A DNA stretch of 19,817 nucleotides from Anammoximicrobium sp032229885 (lineage in GTDB: Bacteria; Planctomycetota; Planctomycetia; Pirellulales; Pirellulaceae), in assembly GCA_032229885.1 (NCBI GenBank), contig JAVYAJ010000394.1, positions 1-19,817 of the forward strand. The letters run 5' to 3'. Under the pieces are notes generated by a model. It was not told the origin of the DNA, made no database searches, and saw only the letters and a list, made by a program, of their open reading frames with translations. How positions within the stretch are numbered: position 1 is the stretch's first letter; every line of letters starts with the position of its first letter. This document shows positions 6,115-13,357 of this stretch, one piece after another. Made by a program: the position numbers and the translations under genes.

Positions 6115-9054
6115 TCAGCGGGCGGCCGGTTCTTCTCCGTGGTCAGCCGGTGTGTCGCGGGCGCCGGATGCGTGGGCCGAAGGTTCGTCCCCGGCAGTCA
6201 TTGTGTCAACGGACGCGTCGCCTGCTGACTCGCCGGTTTCTGAATTGTCGGCGACCGATTCGTCGGACGTTCTAGCCCCTTTGTCTGCCCGCCACCCGCG
6301 AAACAGACCCCAACGCCGATGCTTCGGCATCGCACTGATCTGTCCGAGTTCACAAGGCGAGCTGAAAAATAGCTGGAATCCTAGATCCACCTCGGCCCAC
6401 ACGTACACGTGGCTGCCTTCCCACTGCGGATCCAACGGCGTCAGGTGGCCCGCCTGCGGATCCCAAAACTCGGCGTCGATGGTCGCCGCATACCACGTCT
6501 CGACGTCGTCGGGCGCCGCCTGCGGGCGCGGCGGATGTTTGCAGACGGCGACTCGACAGCGATGCGAGACGCGAGGCGGCGGCCAAGCCCAGCGCAGGAC
6601 GAGGTTGCCTTGTTCGTCGCGCGATACGGCCTGTTGAGGATCGGCAGGAGGGCCCAGCCCCGTCGCGGGGAGGATCTCGCTTTCCAACCATTGGTAGACG
6701 AGTGGTTGGTGATGGCGAAACTGCGTGCAGATTTCCCCGACGGTCGCCGCGTCGAACAGTTCGACAAATGCGCTCCGGTGGTTGTTCAGCAGGGCGTTGA
6801 CGATCGCCTGTCGCTTGGCGAGCGCCGCCTGTTGAGCCTGCGTCCGAAGTTCGGCCAGCTCTTTGGCCATTGGAGGTGGCAGGTCGGCCGCGTGCACCGC
6901 CGAGTCCGTCAGCAACCGCTCGGCCTCGGCCTGATTGCCGTCCTGGATCGCCTGGGCGATCCGTTTCAAGAGCTCGCGGCGTTTCCGCGCGCCGCGGTAC
7001 ACTTCGCGCCACGACGCAGCCTCGGCACAGTCGTCCAGCAGTACGGGATTCCACAGCTCGAGCACGCGTTGCTCGCGGGTCGCTTCATCGGCCGTGGCCG
7101 GGATGGCTCGCAACTGTTGCAACAGCGGCTGGCGGGCTTCGATTCGCGCCAGGTGTTGTCGCGTCTGGTCAGAAACCAGCACTCTGCCGCGGACGCGCGC
7201 CAGCAGCTCCCACGCCCGCAGCACGGCGTCGTCGTCGGCTTGGGAATCGAGCGCATGGGCGAACTGTCGATAGATCTGCACCCGCTTCCGCGCCTGTTCG
7301 ACCCGGCGGATCAAGCCATCGTGATACGTTTGCGGTAGGCGTTTCAGGCCACTGGCGATGAACGTCTCGGCCTCGACCGTGCCGGCCTTCTCCAGCTCGT
7401 GGACTTTCTTCACATAATTCAGTCGTTCCTGCACCGCGCGGATCTGCAGCGCAAGCGGCGCGTTGGGGTCGTTCGCTTGCCAGAAATCCGGCGCAACCGC
7501 GGCCGCGATCTTTTTGTCGGACGCCAGCGTCGGGCTCGACGGCGCGTTCAGCAGCAAGCCCTGTAATCGAGCGACGCCGTCGCGACGCGCGAGGGCCTGC
7601 TGAGCCGCCTGGCGATAAGGTTCGCCCAACGGATGCCCGCCCATGCGTTCCAGGTAGTCCCAGGCTTCTACCAGCGCGACGTCGTCGTGCGGCGTGCGCG
7701 CCAGAATCTCGCGAATGCGGTCGATCGTCAGCAGCTTCTGGGCTTCGCGTTCCAAGACCCGCGCACTCGGACGGCCTTGAAGCAAATGTTGGTGGGCCAA
7801 CCACGTGTGTTTGAGTTTATCCCAAGCTTGCAGTTGCCTTGCCGCAGCCAGTACGCGGAGGACGGCGCTGACCTCGGCGGATCGGCTCGCAGCCTCCAAT
7901 AGCGATGCCGCGGCCGGATAGTTGTGCAGCAGCCCGGTGGCATACAGTTGTTCCAGACGATCCTCGTTGCCCTCTTTGAACGCTTGCTCGGCAGCCGCTC
8001 GACACGCCGCGCGCTGTTGGGCCTCGTGAATCAGCGGCTGGAGCTCGGGCGCCAGCCGTTCTCCGGGATCCATGCGCTGAGCCAGGTGCACGACTTTGTC
8101 CCATTCCTGTTGGGTGACTAGGTTCCCGATGGATTCGCACCACAATAGGACTTCGTCCACCGGCGGCACGTCGTGCAGGTCATGACGCGTCAGCTCGAAC
8201 AAGTAATGGACCAGATCGCGAACCTGTTCGTCCGGAGACTGCATCAATTCGCGGTACAGCGACGAATTGGCCGGCGCTTGGAAATCCTGCTCGCGAAACA
8301 GGATCCGATCGTACCCGGGTTGATCGACATACGTGATCCACAGGTACGGCGCGGCCGCCAGCGCGCGCAGCGCGACATAGATGTACAGGGCCGCGAAATT
8401 GTCCAGTCCGGGAAACAAGATCGTGTCGGCGTTGCGGCCCGGATGCTGATACGGCGGCAACCCGGTCTCCAAATTGCGGCGACCGATCAGCGACGGCACG
8501 CACATACAGTCGTAATCGACCAGCTTGAAATGGCCTTCGGGCGAGACCATGACGTTGCCATGCTGCAGGTCGCCGTGAACGATGTCGTGCCTCGCCAGTT
8601 CCCGCACCACGTGCAGCCAGACATCCGCCGCAATTTGCAGGGCTTCGACATAGCCCTCGCGGCATCGATCACGGACCCACTCGAACAGCGTAATCCCCGG
8701 CACCCATTCCATGATCAACAGCGGATACAGCTTGCCATCCGTTGCGGAGCGAATCCCGCGCTCGTCGTACTCGAACCGAACGATGCTCGATACGGCCCGC
8801 GCCTCGAGGTATTTACTGATCGTCTGATAGTGCTCCAATCGCTCGTCCTGGCGGCGATTGAAGACACGGATGGCGAACTCTCGACCGTCCGGCCGGTAAC
8901 CTCGATAGACCGTGGCAAAGTTTCCCGCTCGCGCCTTGGGCTGGCCAAGATGGTTTGTCTCGACGGTCGAAGCCCGCAGATCGGGATCGCGAAACGCGAC
9001 TTGCGGGTTCTGCAGAACACGCGAGAAATCAGAGATCAAGGGCCAAGAGGACAT
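6115..9054 (-). CDS. Large kinase-like protein (YegI-related HGDLQHGN family) with helical middle and Fn3-like domain
   Basis: This is a 979-residue, probably cytosolic protein. Residues about 10-300 form a divergent kinase fold: glycine loop GNFATVYRG (44-52), R63 in FAIRVF where the ATP-binding lysine is expected, hinge-like LLIMEWVPGITL, catalytic loop HGDLQHGN (160-167, D162 and N167 kept), metal motif DYD (180-182) in place of DFG, and GLDNF (216-220). The pattern HGDLQHGN with KLVDYD and REQDFQAP is, from memory, that of YegI-like kinases found in VWA-PP2C-kinase gene sets and expanded in planctomycetes. Residues about 300-795 are charged, TPR-like alpha-helices. About 800-905 looks like a fibronectin type III domain (LVLRWAWPPP, HVYVWAEV). 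Residues 925-979 are an acidic, probably disordered tail. No transmembrane segment is seen. No VWA or PP2C gene is adjacent. The ATG at 9054 has no Shine-Dalgarno site, but the family-like N-terminus begins there. Activity and substrate are unknown. Confidence 0.85.
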   Translation of the reverse strand: MSSWPLISDFSRVLQNPQVAFRDPDLRASTVETNHLGQPKARAGNFATVYRGYRPDGREFAIRVFNRRQDERLEHYQTISKYLEARAVSSIVRFEYDERGIRSATDGKLYPLLIMEWVPGITLFEWVRDRCREGYVEALQIAADVWLHVVRELARHDIVHGDLQHGNVMVSPEGHFKLVDYDCMCVPSLIGRRNLETGLPPYQHPGRNADTILFPGLDNFAALYIYVALRALAAAPYLWITYVDQPGYDRILFREQDFQAPANSSLYRELMQSPDEQVRDLVHYLFELTRHDLHDVPPVDEVLLWCESIGNLVTQQEWDKVVHLAQRMDPGERLAPELQPLIHEAQQRAACRAAAEQAFKEGNEDRLEQLYATGLLHNYPAAASLLEAASRSAEVSAVLRVLAAARQLQAWDKLKHTWLAHQHLLQGRPSARVLEREAQKLLTIDRIREILARTPHDDVALVEAWDYLERMGGHPLGEPYRQAAQQALARRDGVARLQGLLLNAPSSPTLASDKKIAAAVAPDFWQANDPNAPLALQIRAVQERLNYVKKVHELEKAGTVEAETFIASGLKRLPQTYHDGLIRRVEQARKRVQIYRQFAHALDSQADDDAVLRAWELLARVRGRVLVSDQTRQHLARIEARQPLLQQLRAIPATADEATREQRVLELWNPVLLDDCAEAASWREVYRGARKRRELLKRIAQAIQDGNQAEAERLLTDSAVHAADLPPPMAKELAELRTQAQQAALAKRQAIVNALLNNHRSAFVELFDAATVGEICTQFRHHQPLVYQWLESEILPATGLGPPADPQQAVSRDEQGNLVLRWAWPPPRVSHRCRVAVCKHPPRPQAAPDDVETWYAATIDAEFWDPQAGHLTPLDPQWEGSHVYVWAEVDLGFQLFFSSPCELGQISAMPKHRRWGLFRGWRADKGARTSDESVADNSETGESAGDASVDTMTAGDEPSAHASGARDTPADHGEEPAAR

Positions 9055-9619
9055 GAACGGCTAAGGCAAATGACGATAGCGCGGGATGACGCGACAAAAA
9101 TGGAAGCAAGCGAACGCGTCGTATTATTCTCCGGAACCGCATCGGATAAAAGACGCCTACGCGTGGCCGATAAAAATTTGCACGTCGGGCGGCCCGCGTT
9201 TGGGAATCAACCGTGGTCGGTGGCCGACCGAGTCTCGCCGCAATGGTTGTTTCCGAGCAGGCATGGACGTTGTGACGCACGATCTGGAACGAAATATCGT
9301 CGAGTGGCGGGCCGCGCAGCGGCCGTCGACAGGCGGCGCTCCGAGTCTCAGCCGCCCTGTCGGCTAAACGCGGGGCCCGAATGTCAATCGACTCCGTCGA
9401 CGAAAAAATCTTCTCTCCCGCGTGCCTGATGGCGCTGCGGAAGAGAAGATTCAACGCAACGGTTCATGACTTGCCGCACGTCGCGGATGTGCGCGATGCG
9501 CCGTACCGCGCCGGCGTGGTTCCGGGAACGGAACTCGCCGCATGTCCCGCCAATGGGCAGCCACGTCCCGTCGCCGACGCTTGGCGCGTGCTGTTCGCGG
9601 CTGCGCGCCCGCGGGTCGC
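9055..9619. other. Spacer upstream of the kinase-like gene and downstream of hsp20
   Basis: This 565-base stretch contains no frame I would call coding. It should carry the promoter of the kinase-like gene (- strand), but I see no convincing -35/-10 pair. The one clear element is the hsp20 terminator at 9403-9451. Confidence 0.5.
9403..9451 (-). terminator. Strong intrinsic terminator for the hsp20 unit
   Basis: On the + strand AATCTTCTCT (9407-9416) pairs perfectly with AGAGAAGATT (9442-9451). The helix continues inward: positions 9417 and 9441 make a G-U pair in the minus-strand RNA, then CCGC (9418-9421) pairs with GCGG (9437-9440), and GCC (9424-9426) pairs with GGC (9431-9433) around a 4-base loop. 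The As at 9403-9408 become a six-U run at the 3' side of the minus-strand transcript. It lies about 170 bases after the last hsp20 stop and directs termination leftward only. Confidence 0.65.
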
Positions 9620-10012
9620 CTAGCCGGCGTTGACCGGGATCCGTTTCGGCTTCATGGCCTCGGTCTTCGGCAGGTGCAGCGTCAGGACGCCCGCTTTCAA
9701 CTCGGCCGAGATCTTGCTGGCGTCGATCGACTCGCCGATCGTAAACGTTCGGTAGAAATCGCCGACGCCGTACTCGGTATAGCGCTCGTGACGTCCTGCA
9801 TGTCGTGGCGACACGCGGCCAAAGACCGTCAATTCTCGGTTCTCGAACCGAATGTCCAGATCCGCCGGATCGACCCCGGGCAGATCGCCGCACAACACCA
9901 ACCCGTCATCGGTCTCCCAAATGTCGAATCGCGGCGTGAACGCCGGTGTCTCGCGGGTTCGCTCGACCGGCGACGCGCCGTCCGTTTGTTGTTGCTTCAA
10001 GGCTTGCGTCAT
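9620..10012 (-). CDS. Small heat-shock protein, Hsp20/alpha-crystallin family (second of pair)
   Basis: This ATP-independent holdase chaperone binds unfolding proteins and keeps them refoldable. The 130-residue protein has a short variable N-arm (residues 1-25) and an alpha-crystallin domain from about 26 to 122. Visible landmarks are FDIWETDDGLVLCGDLPGVDPADLDIRFENRELTV-type beta strands and the closing signature AELKAGVLTLHLPK (103-116). A short tail KPKRIPVNAG carries an I-P-V form of the C-terminal anchoring motif used in oligomer assembly. The ATG at 10012 is chosen because AAGGAG lies 7 bases upstream; the longer frame from 10312 would run through spacer repeats and is rejected. It follows the first hsp20 by 131 bases in the same direction, and a terminator follows. 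The two proteins differ clearly in sequence, so they may form hetero-oligomers or have split roles. Confidence 0.92.
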   Translation of the reverse strand: MTQALKQQQTDGASPVERTRETPAFTPRFDIWETDDGLVLCGDLPGVDPADLDIRFENRELTVFGRVSPRHAGRHERYTEYGVGDFYRTFTIGESIDASKISAELKAGVLTLHLPKTEAMKPKRIPVNAG

Positions 10013-10080
10013 TGTCTGATCTCCTTGTTCAAGTCGTGCTTCATGTCGTATTTGCGTCTCTTGATCCGAAGCGCCGCCTG

Positions 10081-10140
10081 ACTGCCGTCCCGCGGCGTTG
10101 GTCACTGCCGTCCCGCCGTGTTGGTCACTACCGTTCCGAG
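10081..10140. repeat. 23-bp tandem repeat, about 2.6 copies, between the two hsp20 genes
   Basis: Units start at 10081 and 10104 and a partial one starts at 10127. Each begins ACTGCCGTCCCG or a variant (ACTACCGTTCCG in the last) and full units end GTTGGTC. Units one and two differ at two or three positions. The array lies inside the probable hsp20 transcript, directly after the stop of the upstream gene. Confidence 0.75.
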
Positions 10141-10143
10141 GCC

Positions 10144-10587
10144 TCAGTCGGCGCGAACCTCGATCCGTCGTGGCTTGGCTTCTGCGCGTTTTGGCAGCGT
10201 GATCGTCAACACGCCGTTCTTGAACGCCGCATGGACGTTCGCGTCGTCGACGCTCACCGGCAGTTCGAACACGCGGGCGAACGCGCCGTAGCCTCGTTCG
10301 CGACGATGCCACGCGTTCTTCTCACATCCCGGCTCCTTCCGTTCGCCCTTGATGACTAACTGGTCGCCATGAACGTAGATCTCCAAGTCTTCCAGCGCCA
10401 TGCCGGGAAGTTCCGCCTCGACGTACAGGTTCTCGTCGTCTTCCCACAGGTTGACCAATGGGAAGGTCGACGGCGCCAACGGGAATCGCCGTCCAGTCCA
10501 TCGCCCGAACACTCGATCCATCTCGTCGCGCAGTCGGTTGAACTCCGCCTGAACGTCCATCACGGGTTGCCAACGTGTGCTCAACAT
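10144..10587 (-). CDS. Small heat-shock protein, Hsp20/alpha-crystallin family (first of pair)
   Basis: This 147-residue holdase chaperone has an N-terminal helix rich in charge (MDVQAEFNRLRDEMDRVF), as in many bacterial class A Hsp20 proteins. An alpha-crystallin domain follows from about residue 42 (LVNLWEDDENLYVEAELPGM) to the signature AAFKNGVLTITLPKRAEAKPRRIEV. The tail ends in RIEV, an I-x-V anchoring motif. The start at 10587 is set by a very good ribosome binding site, AGGAGG about 8 bases upstream, which is much stronger than most in this window and suggests high expression. It is the promoter-proximal gene of the pair. I see no CIRCE palindrome or sigma-32-like promoter upstream. 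Only a weak AT-richer stretch near 10605-10625 could hold the -10 region. Confidence 0.94.
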   Translation of the reverse strand: MLSTRWQPVMDVQAEFNRLRDEMDRVFGRWTGRRFPLAPSTFPLVNLWEDDENLYVEAELPGMALEDLEIYVHGDQLVIKGERKEPGCEKNAWHRRERGYGAFARVFELPVSVDDANVHAAFKNGVLTITLPKRAEAKPRRIEVRAD

Positions 10588-10930
10588 GGTTCGATCCTCC
10601 TCAGTAATGTAAACGGTTTGTTTCTCGCGTTTGATCGTTCGTCACAACGTGCGCCTGCCCGCGACGGCATACGCGGCCTGTGCGATTCACGTCTGCGGCC
10701 GCCGAGCTGCTGTGCAGGCAGGTCTGGCACGTTGTACGCACCGAGCAACAGAAGGAAGCAATCGGCGTGCCAATCATCTTTCGAGCCCGTGTGAAGCGTC
10801 GGACAGAGCACATTGCCCAGCGAGACCTCGAAAATCAAGCTATATGCGCTGTTTCGCGCGCGTAGGCGTCGCGCCGGGGCATCGCGCTAGGTTTCACGGG
10901 CCGGTTGCCTCACGTTTGGGTAGGCCAAAC

Positions 10931-10959
10931 TGGCAGCAAGCATCTGCCAAAACGGCAGA
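10931..10959. repeat. Two mutually exclusive hairpins
   Basis: TGGCAG (10931-10936) can pair with CTGCCA (10944-10949). Alternatively TCTGCC (10943-10948) can pair with GGCAGA (10954-10959) across the 5-base loop AAAAC. The middle segment is shared, so only one stem forms at a time. No adjacent T-run or gene start shows a regulatory role. Confidence 0.4.
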
Positions 10960-11108
10960 GAAGTTGCCGGTAGGGAAGAGGATAAATGGCCGTTGCGAAG
11001 TCCGAGCGAGGTCGCACTTCCCCTGCTCGCCCGCGCGGCCCACGTATGGCTGCACGCCTTAATTGTGTCCAGGCTTGGCCCGGAATACTTCGACCTGCTC
11101 CGATGGCC

Positions 11109-11225
11109 TCACGCAAAGGCGCAAAGCCCGCAAAGACACAAACGTGAAAAGACAGTAAAACGCGAAGACGTGTATTGCTGATTCTTTGTATCTTCACGTC
11201 TTCGCGTCTTTGCGCCTTTGCGTGA
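11109..11225. repeat. Large inverted repeat, REP/MITE-like
   Basis: The outer arms are a perfect 18-base inverted repeat: TCACGCAAAGGCGCAAAG at 11109-11126 and its complement at 11208-11225. The inner arms CGCGAAGACGTG (11161-11172) and CACGTCTTCGCG (11195-11206) are a perfect 12-base inverted repeat with a 22-base loop. The left side has 34 extra bases between outer and inner arms, while the right side has one. Sequences of the CGCAAAGGCGCAAAG type recur in spacers of many environmental bacteria. It carries no gene. Confidence 0.75.
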
Positions 11226-11342
11226 GCCTCTATACACACTTTCGAAGCATCGTCTCGACCTCAGTCTCGGGACGTGATCGCAACTGACCCAAGAATCCGA
11301 GAACACACGCGCACAACGCTTTGCCGCGAGCCGGCTCGCCGA

Positions 11343-12380
11343 TCATGCGGCCGGATCGACGTAGACCAGATTGCCTCGCGATGTCTCCTCGGTCCGGATC
11401 CGGACAGGCAGCAGGCTTTCGATTACCCGGACCTGGGTCAAGGAATGCGGCGACAGCCGCGTAGTACGAAAGACGCCGCCGCCCGAGCCTTGGTATGCGC
11501 CAATGGCCAACGGGAGCACAAGCTGATCGGCCAGATACTCGCCCACCGGGACATCAGCATCGAGATACGCGCGCATCTGACTCAAAGCCTGTCGAGCGAC
11601 GGTTTCGGCCGGGACGCCGCGCTGGCCAAACCCGGTGAACACCTCGGTCACGTGCTCGAATCGCAGTTCGATCGACACGGCGTTTCCCCGTCCCGGTGCA
11701 TCGTCGAGCGTTTCGATTTCGAAACAAGACGCGTCCCAGCCCGTGTCGGCGGCGATCGTCCGGCACTGCCGGTCGGCGATGTGTCGCGGCAAGCGAGCCA
11801 CCAGCGCGCGGACGCGACGGGCTGCCAGCGAACCGCGCTCGGTCAGTTCCAATCGGCTCAAATCGACCGATGGGGTAATGGTCGCTGAGATTTGGCCTCG
11901 ACCGACCGGAAAAAAACCGGGTTGATGCAGCGTCAACGCGACGCGTGGCCCGAGACGCGCCACGAGCGGCAGATAGGCGGCGTTCAGAAAATCGACGGGT
12001 GGGGCGAGCGGATTGTGGGTGCCGCCTTCGAGCGTGACAGATGTCGCGCCGTCGGCGATCATCAAGGCCGGCAGGATCGTCTGCAGGACCAAGGTCGTGC
12101 TGCCAGCCGTCCCGATCCGGAACGTGTAGTGTCCCGCCCGCACCGGACCAGGATGAAATGTCACGCGTTGTGACCCGAGTTCCGCGCCCTGAACCTGCGC
12201 CTCTGAGACCCGAGTCGCCGCGCGGACGGCGGTCAAATGTTGAGCCAACAAACCCGGCCTCGATCGCCGCGCCCGGATTCGCTCGAGCGTCACGCTCTGG
12301 CCCGTAACCAGGGCCAGAGCCAGCGACGAGCGGACGATCTGGCCGCCACCCTCGCCTTGAGAACCGTCGAGGTGAATCAT
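11343..12380 (-). CDS. rtcA: RNA 3'-terminal phosphate cyclase
   Basis: This enzyme uses ATP to convert an RNA 3'-phosphate end to a 2',3'-cyclic phosphate through a covalent AMP-histidine intermediate, in RNA repair or processing. The 345-residue length is normal. Seen: the N-terminal signature LDGSQGEGGGQIVRSSLALA (4-23), GTAGSTTLVLQTILPAL (90-106), the family motif EGGTHNPLAPPVDF (118-131), and C-terminal QLVLPLAIGAYQGSGGG followed by SPHSLT, with H312 at the position of the adenylated histidine of E. coli RtcA. The start at 12380 is fixed by the ATGA overlap with the upstream purU stop; the longer frame to 12455 lies inside purU. No rtcB or rtcR is in the window, so its expression may simply follow purU rather than the sigma-54 RtcR control known in E. 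coli. The stop is followed by a 755-base spacer. Confidence 0.95.
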   Translation of the reverse strand: MIHLDGSQGEGGGQIVRSSLALALVTGQSVTLERIRARRSRPGLLAQHLTAVRAATRVSEAQVQGAELGSQRVTFHPGPVRAGHYTFRIGTAGSTTLVLQTILPALMIADGATSVTLEGGTHNPLAPPVDFLNAAYLPLVARLGPRVALTLHQPGFFPVGRGQISATITPSVDLSRLELTERGSLAARRVRALVARLPRHIADRQCRTIAADTGWDASCFEIETLDDAPGRGNAVSIELRFEHVTEVFTGFGQRGVPAETVARQALSQMRAYLDADVPVGEYLADQLVLPLAIGAYQGSGGGVFRTTRLSPHSLTQVRVIESLLPVRIRTEETSRGNLVYVDPAA

Positions 12381-13231
12381 GTCGGTTTGACCACCCGATG
12401 AAAATGCAGCAGCACCTCGCGGCTGACGACGCGGCGGACCCCCTCGACCAGACACCGCGGCTCGTTATCCGTCTGGCCAATTCGCACGATCTCGTCCAGT
12501 CGGGTTCCCGGAGGCACGGTGAACGTGGATTGATGGATGATCTGGTTTCCTGCGTCCAGTTCCGGGACGATGAAATGGCACGTTGCACCGTACGTCAGCA
12601 TCCGCCCGGTGTGCGCGTCGTGATAGGGCCGCGGTCCCGGAAAGCTGGGCAACAGGCCATGATGCAGATTGATGATCCGTCCGCCGGCGTATTTCCAGCA
12701 CGTCGCGGCCGGAAGGATCCGCATATAACGGGCGAGCACGACATAATCGACCTGATACTGGTCCAGCAGCTCGACCAATCGGTCGTCGTCCGCACGGCCT
12801 TCGGCGTCGCCGATCAAATGCCAGTCGACGCCGAACTGTTCGGCGATGCTGCGGCAGGCTTTGCGATTCCCGATCATCACCGCCGCCTCGGCGCGGATCT
12901 GACCGTCACGGATCGCCCGCAGCACGGCCAGCGGCGGCTCGGGCCGATACGTCGTCAAAATCGCCAGCCGCGGCCGCTCGAGCCGCTGTTCGGGCGACCA
13001 GACCCGCACCGACAGCCGTTTGATTCGGCCGATTTCAGCCAGCGCTTGCCGCGTCTGTTCCAACTGGTCGCCGGGCAGTCGGATGCGGCAGAGCATCGCG
13101 AACAGGGCCAGCTCGTCGTGATCATACATCTGGATCTCGGCGATGTTCGCGCCCTGAGAGGTGACATAATGGATGATCGGGTCCGCCAGACCCGTGTTGT
13201 CAGGACCGACTGCCGTGATGACGATCTGCAT
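12377..13231 (-). CDS. purU: Formyltetrahydrofolate deformylase
   Basis: This enzyme hydrolyses 10-formyl-tetrahydrofolate to formate and tetrahydrofolate, balancing the one-carbon pool and supplying formate for purine synthesis. The 284-residue length is normal. Residues 1-80 form an ACT domain (MQIVITAVGPDNTGLADPI, then NIAEIQMYDH). Residues 88-284 form the formyltransferase fold, with catalytic N188 and H190 in INLHHGLLPSFPG and D226 in PELDAGNQIIHQ. The active-site loops differ from the family's usual HHSFLP and LDEGPII, but the N, H and D triad is intact. The ATG at 13231 has no clear Shine-Dalgarno site. Its stop overlaps the rtcA start by 4 bases. It is divergent from the YkgJ-type gene across 126 bases, which must contain both promoters. 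A different folate- or sugar-nucleotide formyltransferase role is less likely because of the ACT domain. Confidence 0.92.
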   Translation of the reverse strand: MQIVITAVGPDNTGLADPIIHYVTSQGANIAEIQMYDHDELALFAMLCRIRLPGDQLEQTRQALAEIGRIKRLSVRVWSPEQRLERPRLAILTTYRPEPPLAVLRAIRDGQIRAEAAVMIGNRKACRSIAEQFGVDWHLIGDAEGRADDDRLVELLDQYQVDYVVLARYMRILPAATCWKYAGGRIINLHHGLLPSFPGPRPYHDAHTGRMLTYGATCHFIVPELDAGNQIIHQSTFTVPPGTRLDEIVRIGQTDNEPRCLVEGVRRVVSREVLLHFHRVVKPT

Positions 13232-13357
13232 GGATGGAACCGGACGGATTCAAGGAGGACTGCCTGGCGCCGGCCGACCAGCGCCGCCCGTCACCTGTTC
13301 AATACGCTCATTAGATCGTATCCTGTAGCATTCGCGCAAGCCAATGGGAACCCCACA

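Larger units (their letters stand above)
10588..11342. other. 755-base spacer upstream of hsp20, repeat-bearing
   Basis: The spacer must contain the hsp20 promoter (- strand). Minus-strand frames between 10581 and 10838 begin with TTG, overlap the hsp20 start and match no family, so they are not called. The spacer also holds overlapping alternative hairpins at 10931-10959 and a large inverted repeat at 11109-11225. Confidence 0.5.

Noticed and set aside
8173..9429. 418-codon plus-strand frame antisense to the kinase-like gene
   Set aside because: It mirrors the codon structure of a clearly conserved minus-strand gene, is Arg/Gln rich and shows no domain; it is a high-GC shadow frame.
10013..10312. 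N-terminal extension of the second Hsp20 to 10312
   Set aside because: It translates the tandem repeat and the end of the first hsp20 gene; the AAGGAG site before 10012 sets the start.
10581..10838. Possible 85-codon minus-strand gene upstream of hsp20
   Set aside because: It needs a TTG start, has no ribosome binding site, overlaps the hsp20 start region and matches no family I know. Its codon use is fairly normal, so it is left as unlikely rather than impossible.
11109..11225. CRISPR array or integron attC site
   Set aside because: The repeats are inverted arms of one element rather than regularly spaced direct repeats with unique spacers, and no integrase or Cas gene is present.
12398..13357. 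Upstream 320 codons of a long plus-strand frame that runs into the YkgJ-type gene
   Set aside because: This part is antisense to purU and has no family signature; only the segment from the ATG at 13358 carries the cysteine motif.
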